From: Lelliottia jeotgali
GTDB lineage: Bacteria > Pseudomonadota > Gammaproteobacteria > Enterobacterales > Enterobacteriaceae
DNA length: 64,000 bases
Assembly: GCA_002271215.1 (NCBI GenBank)
Contig: CP018628.1
Coordinates: 4,402,001-4,466,000 of the forward strand
Reading direction: 5' to 3'
Shown: positions 46,454 to 55,309 of the stretch, one piece after another
How positions within the stretch are numbered: the first letter of the stretch is position 1
Layout of the letters: each line of letters opens with the position of its first letter
Made by a program: the position numbers and the translations under genes
Notes under the pieces: model-generated
Told to the model about the DNA's origin: nothing
What the model saw: only the letters and a program-made list of their open reading frames with translations
The model's database searches: none

Positions 46454-49105
46454 ATGAACGAACAATATTCCGCGTTGCGTAGTAATGTCAGTATGCTCGG
46501 CAAAGTGCTGGGAGATACCATCAAGGACGCGCTGGGAGAGAACATCCTCGACCGCGTTGAAACTATCCGTAAGCTGTCCAAATCCTCCCGTGCAGGAAAT
46601 GAAGCGAACCGCCAGGAGCTGCTCACCACTTTGCAGAACCTGTCCAACGACGAGTTGCTGCCCGTCGCACGCGCGTTTAGCCAGTTCCTGAACCTGGCTA
46701 ACACCGCTGAGCAATATCACAGCATTTCGCCAAACGGCGAAGCTGCCAGCAACCCGGAAGTGATTGCCCGCACGCTCAGAAAACTCAAAGACCAGCCCGA
46801 TCTCAATGAAGACACCATCAAAAAAGCGGTGGAATCCCTCTCGCTGGAACTGGTGCTGACTGCGCACCCGACCGAGATCACCCGCCGCACGTTGATCCAC
46901 AAAATGGTGGAAGTGAACAACTGCCTGAAACAGTTGGACAACAAAGACATCGCGGATTACGAGCGTAATCAACTGATGCGTCGTCTCCGCCAGTTGATTG
47001 CCCAGTCCTGGCACACGGATGAAATCCGTAAATATCGCCCAAGCCCGGTTGATGAAGCCAAATGGGGCTTTGCAGTCGTGGAAAACAGCCTGTGGGAAGG
47101 CGTACCGAACTACCTGCGCGAGCTAAATGAACAGCTCGAAGAGAACCTGGGTTATCGCCTGCCAGTAGATTTTGTCCCGGTCCGTTTCACCTCCTGGATG
47201 GGCGGGGACCGCGACGGTAACCCGAACGTCACCGCTGAAATCACCCGCCACGTCCTGCTCCTGAGCCGCTGGAAAGCCACCGACCTGTTCCTGAAAGATA
47301 TTCAGATCCTGATTTCTGAACTGTCGATGGTCGATGCTACGCCAGAACTGCTGGAACTGGTCGGCGAAGAGGGTGCCAGCGAGCCGTACCGCTATCTGAT
47401 GAAAAATCTGCGCAGTCAGCTGCTTGCGACACAAGCCTGGCTGGAAGCGCGCCTGAAAGGCCAGCGCCTGCCAAAACCGGCGGGGCTGTTGAGCCAGAAC
47501 GAACAGTTGTGGGACCCACTCTACGCTTGCTATAAGTCATTGCAGGCCTGTGGCATGGGCATCATCGCCAACGGCGAACTGCTCGACACCCTGCGTCGCG
47601 TGAAGTGTTTCGGCGTGCCGCTGGTGCGTATCGATGTGCGCCAGGAAAGTACCCGTCACACCGAAGCGCTGGGTGAATTGACCCGCTACCTCGGCATCGG
47701 CGACTATGAAAGCTGGTCAGAAGCCGACAAACAGGCCTTCCTGATCCGCGAGCTGAACTCCAAGCGCCCGCTCCTGCCACGCAGCTGGGAGCCGAGCGAA
47801 GAGACCAGCGAAGTGCTCAACACCTGCAAAGCGATCGTTGATGCGCCGAAAGGATCGGTGGCCGCCTATGTGATCTCAATGGCCAAAACCCCATCCGACG
47901 TGCTGGCCGTACATCTGTTGTTGAAAGAGGCGGGTATCAGCTTTGCGCTGCCGGTTGCCCCACTGTTTGAAACCCTCGACGACCTGAATAACGCTAACGA
48001 CGTGATGACCCAGCTGCTGAATATCGACTGGTATCGCGGCTTTATTCAGGGCAAACAGATGGTGATGATTGGCTATTCCGATTCCGCAAAAGACGCGGGC
48101 GTGATGGCGGCCTCCTGGGCGCAGTATCAGGCGCAGGATGCACTGATCAAAACCTGCGAAAAAGCGGGTATCGAACTGACCCTGTTCCACGGTCGCGGCG
48201 GCTCTATTGGTCGCGGCGGTGCACCGGCTCATGCGGCACTGCTCTCCCAACCGCCGGGTAGCCTGAAAGGCGGCCTGCGCGTGACCGAGCAGGGCGAAAT
48301 GATTCGCTTTAAATACGGTCTGCCGGAAGTGACAATCAGCAGTCTGTCGCTCTATACCAGCGCGATTCTGGAAGCTAACTTACTGCCGCCGCCGGAGCCG
48401 AAAGACGCGTGGCGTCATATCATGGACGAGCTGTCAGACATCTCTTGTGACCTGTACCGGGGCTACGTGCGTGAAAATAAAGACTTCGTGCCGTACTTCC
48501 GCTCGGCAACGCCTGAGCAGGAGCTGGGCAAACTGCCGCTCGGTTCACGTCCGGCGAAACGTCGTCCTACCGGCGGTGTCGAGTCCCTGCGCGCCATTCC
48601 GTGGATCTTCGCCTGGACGCAAAACCGCCTGATGCTGCCCGCCTGGCTGGGTGCCGGTGCCGCGCTGCAAAAAGTGGTCGAAGACGGTAAGCAAAGCGAG
48701 CTGGAAACCATGTGCCGCGACTGGCCGTTCTTCTCTACCCGTCTGGGAATGCTGGAGATGGTGTTCTCGAAAGCCGACCTGTGGCTGGCGGAATACTACG
48801 ACCAGCGCCTGGTTAAACAGGAACTCTGGGGTCTGGGCAAAGAGTTGCGCGAGCTGCTGGAAGGCGACATCAAAGTCGTACTGGCCATCGCTAACGATTC
48901 ACATCTGATGGAAGATTTGCCGTGGATTGCCGAGTCCATTCAGCTGCGTAATATCTACACCGACCCGCTAAACGTACTGCAGGCAGAGCTTTTACACCGC
49001 TCCCGTCAGGCGGAAGAGGCAGGTAAAGAGCCGGACCCACGCGTGGAACAAGCGCTGATGGTCACCATCGCTGGCGTCGCCGCTGGGATGCGTAATACGG
49101 GCTAA
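46454..49105 (+). CDS. ppc: Phosphoenolpyruvate carboxylase
   Basis: Anaplerotic enzyme: PEP + HCO3- to oxaloacetate. It has 883 aa as in E. coli. The catalytic His lies in [13 protein letters not shown] near residue 138. The second signature [13 protein letters not shown] contains the catalytic lysine, and the glycine loop is [16 protein letters not shown]. The C-terminal [18 protein letters not shown] is the conserved allosteric/terminal region. Own terminator follows. Confidence 0.98.
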   Translation: MNEQYSALRSNVSMLGKVLGDTIKDALGENILDRVETIRKLSKSSRAGNEANRQELLTTLQNLSNDELLPVARAFSQFLNLANTAEQYHSISPNGEAASNPEVIARTLRKLKDQPDLNEDTIKKAVESLSLELVLTAHPTEITRRTLIHKMVEVNNCLKQLDNKDIADYERNQLMRRLRQLIAQSWHTDEIRKYRPSPVDEAKWGFAVVENSLWEGVPNYLRELNEQLEENLGYRLPVDFVPVRFTSWMGGDRDGNPNVTAEITRHVLLLSRWKATDLFLKDIQILISELSMVDATPELLELVGEEGASEPYRYLMKNLRSQLLATQAWLEARLKGQRLPKPAGLLSQNEQLWDPLYACYKSLQACGMGIIANGELLDTLRRVKCFGVPLVRIDVRQESTRHTEALGELTRYLGIGDYESWSEADKQAFLIRELNSKRPLLPRSWEPSEETSEVLNTCKAIVDAPKGSVAAYVISMAKTPSDVLAVHLLLKEAGISFALPVAPLFETLDDLNNANDVMTQLLNIDWYRGFIQGKQMVMIGYSDSAKDAGVMAASWAQYQAQDALIKTCEKAGIELTLFHGRGGSIGRGGAPAHAALLSQPPGSLKGGLRVTEQGEMIRFKYGLPEVTISSLSLYTSAILEANLLPPPEPKDAWRHIMDELSDISCDLYRGYVRENKDFVPYFRSATPEQELGKLPLGSRPAKRRPTGGVESLRAIPWIFAWTQNRLMLPAWLGAGAALQKVVEDGKQSELETMCRDWPFFSTRLGMLEMVFSKADLWLAEYYDQRLVKQELWGLGKELRELLEGDIKVVLAIANDSHLMEDLPWIAESIQLRNIYTDPLNVLQAELLHRSRQAEEAGKEPDPRVEQALMVTIAGVAAGMRNTG

Positions 49106-49125
49106 TATCTGTTTTATACCCATCA

Positions 49126-49151
49126 GGCCACACCCTATGTGGCCTTTTTTT
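49126..49151 (+). terminator. ppc terminator
   Basis: GGCCACA-CCCTA-TGTGGCC followed by TTTTTTT, about 20 bases after the ppc stop. Confidence 0.93.
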
Positions 49152-49199
49152 ATGCCTGCAGGTAAGGTTTTCTCTTTGGTCAACGTGGAAGGAAACACC

Positions 49200-50048
49200 A
49201 TGCAGCAAGATATCAGCCTGATCCTGGCCGGATTGATAAATGCTCCGACTTCATTGCGGCAGGTGCATTTCGCTAACCCCACCTCTCTCGCACCCGAGCT
49301 GGCACTGCAGGTCGATTTTCCGCGTCTGGAGATCGTGCTGGAAGGCTCAGTGCAGGATACATCAACGGGAGTTTTGCACCCGAATGATGTTCTGTACGTC
49401 CCGGCGGGTGGCTGGAACTTTCCACAATGGCAGCAGCCTGCAACCGCCCTGAGCATTCTGTTCGGCAAGCAGCAGCTTGGATTTAGCCTGGTGCAATGGG
49501 ACGGCGTCGTCCTTCGCAATCTGGCCAAACAGCACGTTGCACGCCGTGGCCCGCGTATTGGCTCTTTCCTGTTACAAACGCTGCATGAAATGCAGATGCA
49601 ACCGCAGGAACAACACACCGCGCGCCTGATAACGTTAAGCCTGCTCAGCCATTGTACCGACCTGCTCGGCAGCCAGATTCAGACCGCCTCTCGCAGCGAA
49701 GCCTTATTCGGCGCCGTGCGCGACTATATTGACGAGCACTACGCGTCACCGCTCACCCGCGAATCCGTCGCCAAAGCGTTCTATATCTCGCCCAACTATC
49801 TGTCTCATCTTTTCCAGAAGACCGGCGCGGTAGGGTTTAACGAGTATCTGACGCAAACCCGGCTGGAGCACGCGCGCCAGTTGCTGAAGGGGTATGATCT
49901 GAAGGTCAAAGAGATCGCGCACAGCTGCGGATTTGTAGACAGTAACTATTTTTGCCGACTGTTTCGCAAGAATACGGAACGTTCACCGTCGGAGTATCGC
50001 CGCCAGTATCACAGCCAGCTCACCGGCAAGACAGTTAATCCAGAATAA
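49200..50048 (+). CDS. yijO: AraC-family regulator YijO
   Basis: 282-residue AraC/XylS-type protein. An N-terminal cupin-like domain spans residues ~15-110 (RLEIVLEGSVQDT, HPNDVLYVPAGGW). The C-terminal double helix-turn-helix spans ~180-275 (SVAKAFYISPNYLSHLFQKTGA and VKEIAHSCGFVDSNYFCRLF). Start ATG 49200 follows AGGA; the 21 in-frame codons upstream are not conserved. The last 14 bases overlap the 3' end of convergent frwD. No ligand or target is known; its position suggests a link to the frw/pfl cluster (inference). Confidence 0.93.
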   Translation: MQQDISLILAGLINAPTSLRQVHFANPTSLAPELALQVDFPRLEIVLEGSVQDTSTGVLHPNDVLYVPAGGWNFPQWQQPATALSILFGKQQLGFSLVQWDGVVLRNLAKQHVARRGPRIGSFLLQTLHEMQMQPQEQHTARLITLSLLSHCTDLLGSQIQTASRSEALFGAVRDYIDEHYASPLTRESVAKAFYISPNYLSHLFQKTGAVGFNEYLTQTRLEHARQLLKGYDLKVKEIAHSCGFVDSNYFCRLFRKNTERSPSEYRRQYHSQLTGKTVNPE

Positions 50049-50391
50049 GATGGGTATGCTGTGGAGCAGAAAGCATCTTGCGCGCTGCACTCATCACTTT
50101 TTGCGGCTCACGTAAGAAGGCATTGATACCGCACTTCACATAGCGACACTGTTCGAAGCGTTCCATTCCAGACAGCTCTATATCGGTAATCAGCAGAACG
50201 ACCTCCGCTTGACGAATGTCTTCGTCAGTCAGTTCGCACTCAATGCCCAGAGCGCCCTGAGTTTCAATCCGAACGTTCCATTTTTCCTGTGAACAGAGCT
50301 TTTCCAGCCGTTCGGCAGCCATGTAGGTATGAGCGACACCACTGACACAGGCGGTGACGGCGGCGATACGGTGCCCTGCATTCGCTGTCAT
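50035..50391 (-). CDS. frwD: PTS fructose-like EIIB component FrwD
   Basis: Cytosolic PTS EIIB of the fructose family, 118 aa. The phosphorylated cysteine is C15 in AVTACVSGVAHTYMAAERL. ATG 50391 lies two bases after the pflC stop with GGAGG just upstream. E. coli FrwD is 113 aa and starts nearer the strand. Its function as a second EIIB beside FrwB is unexplained. Last gene of frwCB-pflDC-frwD. Confidence 0.92.
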   Translation of the reverse strand: MTANAGHRIAAVTACVSGVAHTYMAAERLEKLCSQEKWNVRIETQGALGIECELTDEDIRQAEVVLLITDIELSGMERFEQCRYVKCGINAFLREPQKVMSAARKMLSAPQHTHLILD

Positions 50392-50392
50392 G

Positions 50393-51268
50393 TTAACCTC
50401 CAAGGGTAACCAAAAATCCTGCCTGTTCGGCCATCTGTTGCATTGTGGCGATCTCCTCTTCCGTGGGTACAGCCACCTGACTCATCGTCCATTCGTGTCC
50501 GAGCAGCCGGTATTTCGGTTCCCCGTACTGATGAAAGGGCAGCAAATGCAACTGCCGTATTCCTGAGGGTATCAGAAATGCCAGCACGCGATTCATATTC
50601 GCTTCGCTCAGCGTAAAACCGGGGATGAGCGGCACGCGTGGGATCACGCTGATACCCTCTTCCGCCAGACGCAGCAGGTTATCCAGCACCCGTGGTAAAT
50701 TCATCTTCACCACCGTTTTCGCCCGGTCTGCATCCATGATTTTTAGATCGAACAGCACTTCATCGCACTGCTTTGCGAGGGGTAACAGGCGGGAAATCGG
50801 CGCATCGCCTGCAGTTTCAATGGCGGTGTGAATCCCCCATCGACGCAGTCGCTGCAAAAGCGCAGTGGCAAACGGGGCCTGCATCAGGACTTCACCACCG
50901 GAGAGCGTCACACCCCCGCCGGATGAGCGAAAGAAGACCTCATCTTTCATCACCTCGCGTTCGAGTTCATCCAACGTCACATCACGCCCAATGTGCTCAA
51001 ACGCACCGGAAGGACACTCCTCGACATCTCGCAGACAGGGCGCACAGTGCAGACATTTACTCTCTCTGCGCACGGTTTCAATCTTTGGCGAGATGGATTC
51101 CGGGTTCGCACACCACGGGCAGGAGTGGGGGCAGCCTTTGAAAAACACGACAGTACGTATGCCCCGCCCATCGTTCAGGGAGTAACGCTGGATGTTGAAA
51201 ATCCGCGCCACATCGGCGCGGGTTTCGATCACTTCACAGCTGATGCGCGGTGCGGCGGATAATGTCAT
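50393..51268 (-). CDS. pflC: Glycyl-radical enzyme activase PflC (radical SAM)
   Basis: Radical-SAM activating enzyme, 291 aa (E. coli 292), predicted to place the glycyl radical on PflD. The SAM cluster cysteines are C46, C50 and C53 in GCPHSCPWC. A ferredoxin-like insert carries C72, C75, C78 and C85, typical of activases for non-PFL glycyl-radical enzymes. GGGVTLSGGEVL is the SAM-binding GGE motif. Start ATG 51268 lies 35 bases inside pflD, indicating translational coupling. The ORF stays open 37 codons upstream inside pflD, but without similarity. Confidence 0.94.
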   Translation of the reverse strand: MTLSAAPRISCEVIETRADVARIFNIQRYSLNDGRGIRTVVFFKGCPHSCPWCANPESISPKIETVRRESKCLHCAPCLRDVEECPSGAFEHIGRDVTLDELEREVMKDEVFFRSSGGGVTLSGGEVLMQAPFATALLQRLRRWGIHTAIETAGDAPISRLLPLAKQCDEVLFDLKIMDADRAKTVVKMNLPRVLDNLLRLAEEGISVIPRVPLIPGFTLSEANMNRVLAFLIPSGIRQLHLLPFHQYGEPKYRLLGHEWTMSQVAVPTEEEIATMQQMAEQAGFLVTLGG

Positions 51269-53528
51269 CTTGAATCTCCTTCGACAGCTCGACAAAGAAG
51301 GCGCTGTACCCGGCGACGCGGACCACCAGCCCGGCGAAATCTTGCGGGCGCTGCTGCGCTTCGCGAAGCGTATCCGCATTCACCACGTTGAACTGCACAT
51401 GCTGGAGCTTGAGCTGAGTAAAAGCGCGCAGGAAATCGGCCAGTTTTTGTAATCCTGCATCCCCTTCCAGCGTCGCCGGTGTGAATTTCACGTTCAGCAA
51501 GGTGCCATTCGAGAGCAGATAGTTATCCAGCTTACTCACAGATTTCAGCACTGCCGTCGGGCCCTGCATGTCCTGACCGAGCATCGGCGATAGCCCACCG
51601 TCGGCCAGCTGTTCACCGGCAAAGCGTCCATCTGGCGTGGCTCCAACGACAGCGCCAAGCGGCACGTGCGCTGAGACGGTGTACGACCCCGGCGTGAATT
51701 GCCCCCCGCGCGGGTTTCGATATTTCTCGACCTCTTTGCAGTAATGACGCAGGAGTTCAGCGCTGATATTGTCGACTTCATCGATATCATTGCCATACTT
51801 TTCAAAGCGATTGATCAGCCTTGCACGAATCTTTTCGCCCTCCGGCGTAGCGAAGTTTGCCTTTAGTACCGCCAGCAGTTCATCAAAACTTAAGCGCTGC
51901 TGTTCAAACACCAACCCTTTCAGCGCATGAAGTGAGTCACTCAGATTGGCGATACCAATGCCCTGAACGCCGGAGAAGTTATACCGCGCTCCGCCCTCCG
52001 TGATGTCTTTGCCATTAACGAGACAATCGCTGATAAACGAAGAGAGCAGCGGAACCGGCGCCCAGTCGCGATGGCCGATGTCGCAGATATTGCTGCCCTC
52101 CACCATCAACGCAATGTAGTGGTTAATTTTATGGCGGATATGTTCGAGCAGCCCGTCATAACTGAGATCAGCATTGCCTTCGTTCTCCTGCATAGCGATT
52201 TCCATCACTTTCAGCAGGTTAAACATGGCGATATCGTGCAGTCCGTAGGTTTTGCCCGGAATGGAGAGTTCCACGCAGCCGACCACCGCGTAATCGCGCG
52301 CGTCTTCCAGCGACACGCCGCGGTTCAGGAACGCAGGCACCACCACTTCGTCATTGAAAATCTGCGGAATACCGGTGCCCAGACGGATGGTTTCTGCCGT
52401 CTTGAGCAGGAAGGGTCTGTCGATAAACTCATTCACCCGCACGCCGAGGTTCGGCTGGGGAAGCTGGATGCTCTGATACGCATCGAGACACAGAAATGAG
52501 AGCACGTTAACCGCGCTGCGACCATTCTCCGTCAGGCCACCTAACAGCGCGGTGTAACCGGTCGGGAAACCAGCAAAATAGCGGGCGCTGCTGGTCGAGC
52601 GCAGCAGCACGATATCGTTGCATTTTACCCACAGGGATTCTAATAGTTCTTTGAGGAACGCAGGGTCTTCGCCCTGAGTCAGAGAGGCCTGATAAAACGG
52701 CAGCATATACTGGTCGAAGCGCCCGATAGAGAGCGAGCTGGCGTTGGATTCATACTGCAAAATGACGTTCATGTACCAGAACAGCTGACAGGCCTGCCAG
52801 AAAGTTTGCGGCTTATACCGCGCGTTGTGGCGCGAATTTGCGGCGATGGTCAGCAATTCCTGGCGACGCGGTTCGTCACTGCGTTCCGCTATCGCCTCCG
52901 CCAGCGCTGCGTAGCGCAGAATATGGCGCTGAGAGGCTTCAAGCAGGAGCAGCGCGGCCTGATAGAAATGATTCTGCGGCTCGCGCTGACAGTGTTCGTC
53001 CATTTCTTCCACCAGCGCCCCCAGCCCGTTATTGAGCAGGCGCGGGTAATCAATGATGATGTGTCCCTGGCCTTTGTCCGTCTGGTTAACGCTGAAAATC
53101 TGCGTGCTCACCGCCGCTTTCACTTCATCCGTCATCTGGCTGTTGATGAAGTCCTTCATCGACCGTTTTTCCCAGTACGGATAAAGCACATCGCGGTAGA
53201 GGCGTTTGTCCTCTTCGCTGATGGTAAAGCGATCCTGCGGTCGGGTGGCGAATTGCTCCAGCTCTTTCAGTAGCCAGTATGGGTCCATTTCGGGCGACAT
53301 AATCCCGGCGCGCGGTTTGACCGTGCGGTTACCGGCAATCAGTTCGTCATCACGAATCGCGATCTCAACCTTGTCGAGAATATACGCTGTCGCTTTCGCC
53401 CGACGCAGAATGACCGGTTCGCCTTCCGTCTGCTGATGGCTTTCGGTATAGAGCAGCGCGCGTTCAAGAGATATTTCACGTGGGCTGGCGAACAAGGCGT
53501 CTTTCAGGCGCTGAATACGATTCGTCAT
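51234..53528 (-). CDS. pflD: Glycyl-radical enzyme PflD (formate acetyltransferase-like)
   Basis: 764-residue glycyl-radical enzyme named as a second pyruvate formate-lyase. The radical glycine is G740 in VRVAGYSAFF. The thiyl cysteine is C418 in VVGCVELS, with E420 two residues on. True PFL carries two adjacent cysteines (CC). The G-C-V-E motif seen here is characteristic of dehydratase-type members such as glycerol, propanediol and hydroxyproline dehydratases, so PFL activity is doubtful. H156 in GQGHIIIDYP may match the conserved histidine of glycerol dehydratase (inference). It should work only without oxygen. Lies between frwB and its activase. Confidence 0.94.
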   Translation of the reverse strand: MTNRIQRLKDALFASPREISLERALLYTESHQQTEGEPVILRRAKATAYILDKVEIAIRDDELIAGNRTVKPRAGIMSPEMDPYWLLKELEQFATRPQDRFTISEEDKRLYRDVLYPYWEKRSMKDFINSQMTDEVKAAVSTQIFSVNQTDKGQGHIIIDYPRLLNNGLGALVEEMDEHCQREPQNHFYQAALLLLEASQRHILRYAALAEAIAERSDEPRRQELLTIAANSRHNARYKPQTFWQACQLFWYMNVILQYESNASSLSIGRFDQYMLPFYQASLTQGEDPAFLKELLESLWVKCNDIVLLRSTSSARYFAGFPTGYTALLGGLTENGRSAVNVLSFLCLDAYQSIQLPQPNLGVRVNEFIDRPFLLKTAETIRLGTGIPQIFNDEVVVPAFLNRGVSLEDARDYAVVGCVELSIPGKTYGLHDIAMFNLLKVMEIAMQENEGNADLSYDGLLEHIRHKINHYIALMVEGSNICDIGHRDWAPVPLLSSFISDCLVNGKDITEGGARYNFSGVQGIGIANLSDSLHALKGLVFEQQRLSFDELLAVLKANFATPEGEKIRARLINRFEKYGNDIDEVDNISAELLRHYCKEVEKYRNPRGGQFTPGSYTVSAHVPLGAVVGATPDGRFAGEQLADGGLSPMLGQDMQGPTAVLKSVSKLDNYLLSNGTLLNVKFTPATLEGDAGLQKLADFLRAFTQLKLQHVQFNVVNADTLREAQQRPQDFAGLVVRVAGYSAFFVELSKEIQDDIIRRTAHQL

Positions 53529-53555
53529 GAGGGAACTCCTGTAGCTGAAAACAAG

Positions 53556-53573
53556 CCCACCCCGAAGGGTGGG
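53556..53573 (-). other. Hairpin between frwB and pflD
   Basis: CCCACCC-TTCG-GGGTGGG on the frw transcript, followed by CTTGTTTTC. It is stable, but the T-run is interrupted. It could be a partial terminator or mRNA processing barrier that lowers pflD relative to the PTS genes. Confidence 0.55.
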
Positions 53574-53579
53574 AGGATG

Positions 53580-53900
53580 TCAGGCGGTTTGCGCCAGGTG
53601 GGCATCAATTTTGTTCATGATGGCGTCTGCGCGTTTTACCGCATCGCTGATGTTGACGCGTACGATGGTTTTCCCGGCGAAGCGCTCTTCAAACTTAATG
53701 CCGATATCTTTGGTCAGGATGACCATATCCGCCGCCGCAACGTCTTCAGCGGTCAGTTCGTTTTCCAGGCCGATAGAGCCCTGAGTTTCAACTTTGACTT
53801 CCCAACCTTTGGCTTTGGCGGCACTTTCCAGCGCTTCGGCGGCCATGTAGGTGTGGGCAACACCAGACGGACAGGCGGTGACAGCAATAATTCGGGCCAT
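53580..53900 (-). CDS. frwB: PTS fructose-like EIIB component FrwB
   Basis: 106-residue PTS EIIB, fructose family. Active-site C10 lies in AVTACPSGVAHTYMAAEAL. Almost identical to E. coli FrwB. Fourteen bases after frwC. Takes phosphate from the EIIA domain of PtsA (inferred) and passes it to the sugar in FrwC. Confidence 0.95.
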   Translation of the reverse strand: MARIIAVTACPSGVAHTYMAAEALESAAKAKGWEVKVETQGSIGLENELTAEDVAAADMVILTKDIGIKFEERFAGKTIVRVNISDAVKRADAIMNKIDAHLAQTA

Positions 53901-53914
53901 GTTTTCTTCCTCAC

Positions 53915-54994
53915 TCAGTTAATTTCAAAATCCAGATCCAGGTCGTCTTCTTTTTCCTCGACCTGCTTCGTGTTCTTACGCGCCATACTTTTGAGCACGT
54001 TGACGCTGACCGCAGTGACTACCGCACCCACGGCGACGGCGGCGATATACCCGAGTTTGCCTTCCACTACTGGCAGAACAATCAGGCCGCCCCATCCGGC
54101 ATAGCACTGCGCACCAAACACGGCGGCGGTGACTGCGCCACAGGCAGAGCCAAGCATGATGGAGGGAATCACGCGCAGCGGATCGGCGGCGGCAAAGGGA
54201 ATCGCCCCTTCCGTCACGCCAACGCAGCCCATCACCAGCGCCGCTTTACCCGCTTCACGCTCTTCTGCATTGAAATTCTTGCGGTTTATCAGCGTCGCCA
54301 GCCCGAGACCTAACGGTGGAACACAGATTCCGACCGCCGCGATGGCGACCACCGTATAAACCCCCTGCGCCACGCAAATCAGCATGAAGGCGTAGGCCAC
54401 TTTGTTGATAGGGCCGCCCATGTCGAAGGCCAGCATCAGCCCCATGATGACGGCGAGTACCACGATGCTTCCCTGCTGCATACCCTGCAGCCAGTGTGTT
54501 AAACCGCTGGTGAGCGCGCCGACCGGTTCGCCGAGTCCCCACATCATGATGCCTGCAGTGATGAAGGTGCCGATGATAGGAATAATGAAAATTGGCATCA
54601 CCGAGCGCAGCACTTTCGGCACCGGCAGTTTTTTCAGATAGAAGACAACAATACCGCCGAGTATCCCGGCGATGATCGCGCCGAAGAAGCCTGCGCCGAA
54701 GCTGTTACCGACCCAGGCCGCGATAGCGCAGGGCGCAAGCGCCGCACGTTCAGCAATGGAGTAACCGATATAGGCCGCCAGAAAAGGCACCATCAGCGTT
54801 AAACCTGCCACGCCGAGATCGAACAATTTTTTCAGATTAGGATCGGTGGCAGCGTCCGGGACGGCACCTTTGCCGTAAAGCATGACCGAAATAGCCAGCA
54901 AAATACCGCCTGCGACGACGAAGGGGATCATGTGCGACACCCCCGTCATCAGATGCTGCCGCGTGTTCTTGAGAATATGCACCAACTCTTTCAT
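53915..54994 (-). CDS. frwC: PTS fructose-like EIIC permease FrwC
   Basis: Inner-membrane EIIC of the fructose PTS family, 359 aa as in E. coli. About nine hydrophobic segments are visible. Family motifs are MSHMIPFVVAGG-like near residue 20, LMLAFDMGGPINKVAYAF, and TEGAIPFAAADPLRVIPS. The tail is acidic (EEKEDDLDLDFEIN). The substrate is unknown. First gene of the minus-strand unit and divergent from ptsA. Confidence 0.95.
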   Translation of the reverse strand: MKELVHILKNTRQHLMTGVSHMIPFVVAGGILLAISVMLYGKGAVPDAATDPNLKKLFDLGVAGLTLMVPFLAAYIGYSIAERAALAPCAIAAWVGNSFGAGFFGAIIAGILGGIVVFYLKKLPVPKVLRSVMPIFIIPIIGTFITAGIMMWGLGEPVGALTSGLTHWLQGMQQGSIVVLAVIMGLMLAFDMGGPINKVAYAFMLICVAQGVYTVVAIAAVGICVPPLGLGLATLINRKNFNAEEREAGKAALVMGCVGVTEGAIPFAAADPLRVIPSIMLGSACGAVTAAVFGAQCYAGWGGLIVLPVVEGKLGYIAAVAVGAVVTAVSVNVLKSMARKNTKQVEEKEDDLDLDFEIN

Positions 54995-55309
54995 GTGTCG
55001 CTCCTGAGCTTATGCTCGCCCTTATCCATAGAGATGTTGTGGCAAACAATAGGCAATCGGGAAGCGGCCTGACAGTGGACAAAAAGGCCATTTGCTGGAT
55101 TTTTGTAATGTAGAAAGAAAAATGCGATCCGCCTCGAAATTTACGCCCCGCGTAGCAATGAGCAAAAACAGCCAACCTGTGAGTTAAATCTCACTTTTCA
55201 CCAGACATTACATTTGTCCAGCTTTTGGCAGTTTTGTCACATGGCGCGCTTCACCGTCACGCTCGTATGCTTTCCACTAATGATGGTTTTGGATTTCAGG
55301 AGTGAGCGT
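54995..55309. promoter_or_regulatory. frwC-ptsA divergent control region
   Basis: 315 bases between divergent frwC and ptsA. It must hold both promoters and probably the operator of the cluster. ptsA has CAGGAG nine bases before its ATG. I saw no strong inverted repeat or promoter that could be assigned by eye. Confidence 0.5.

Noticed and set aside
55214..55309. N-terminal extension of PtsA from an upstream ATG
   Set aside because: The 32 extra codons are not conserved; ATG 55310 has CAGGAG upstream and gives the family length with the HPr domain at the N-terminus.
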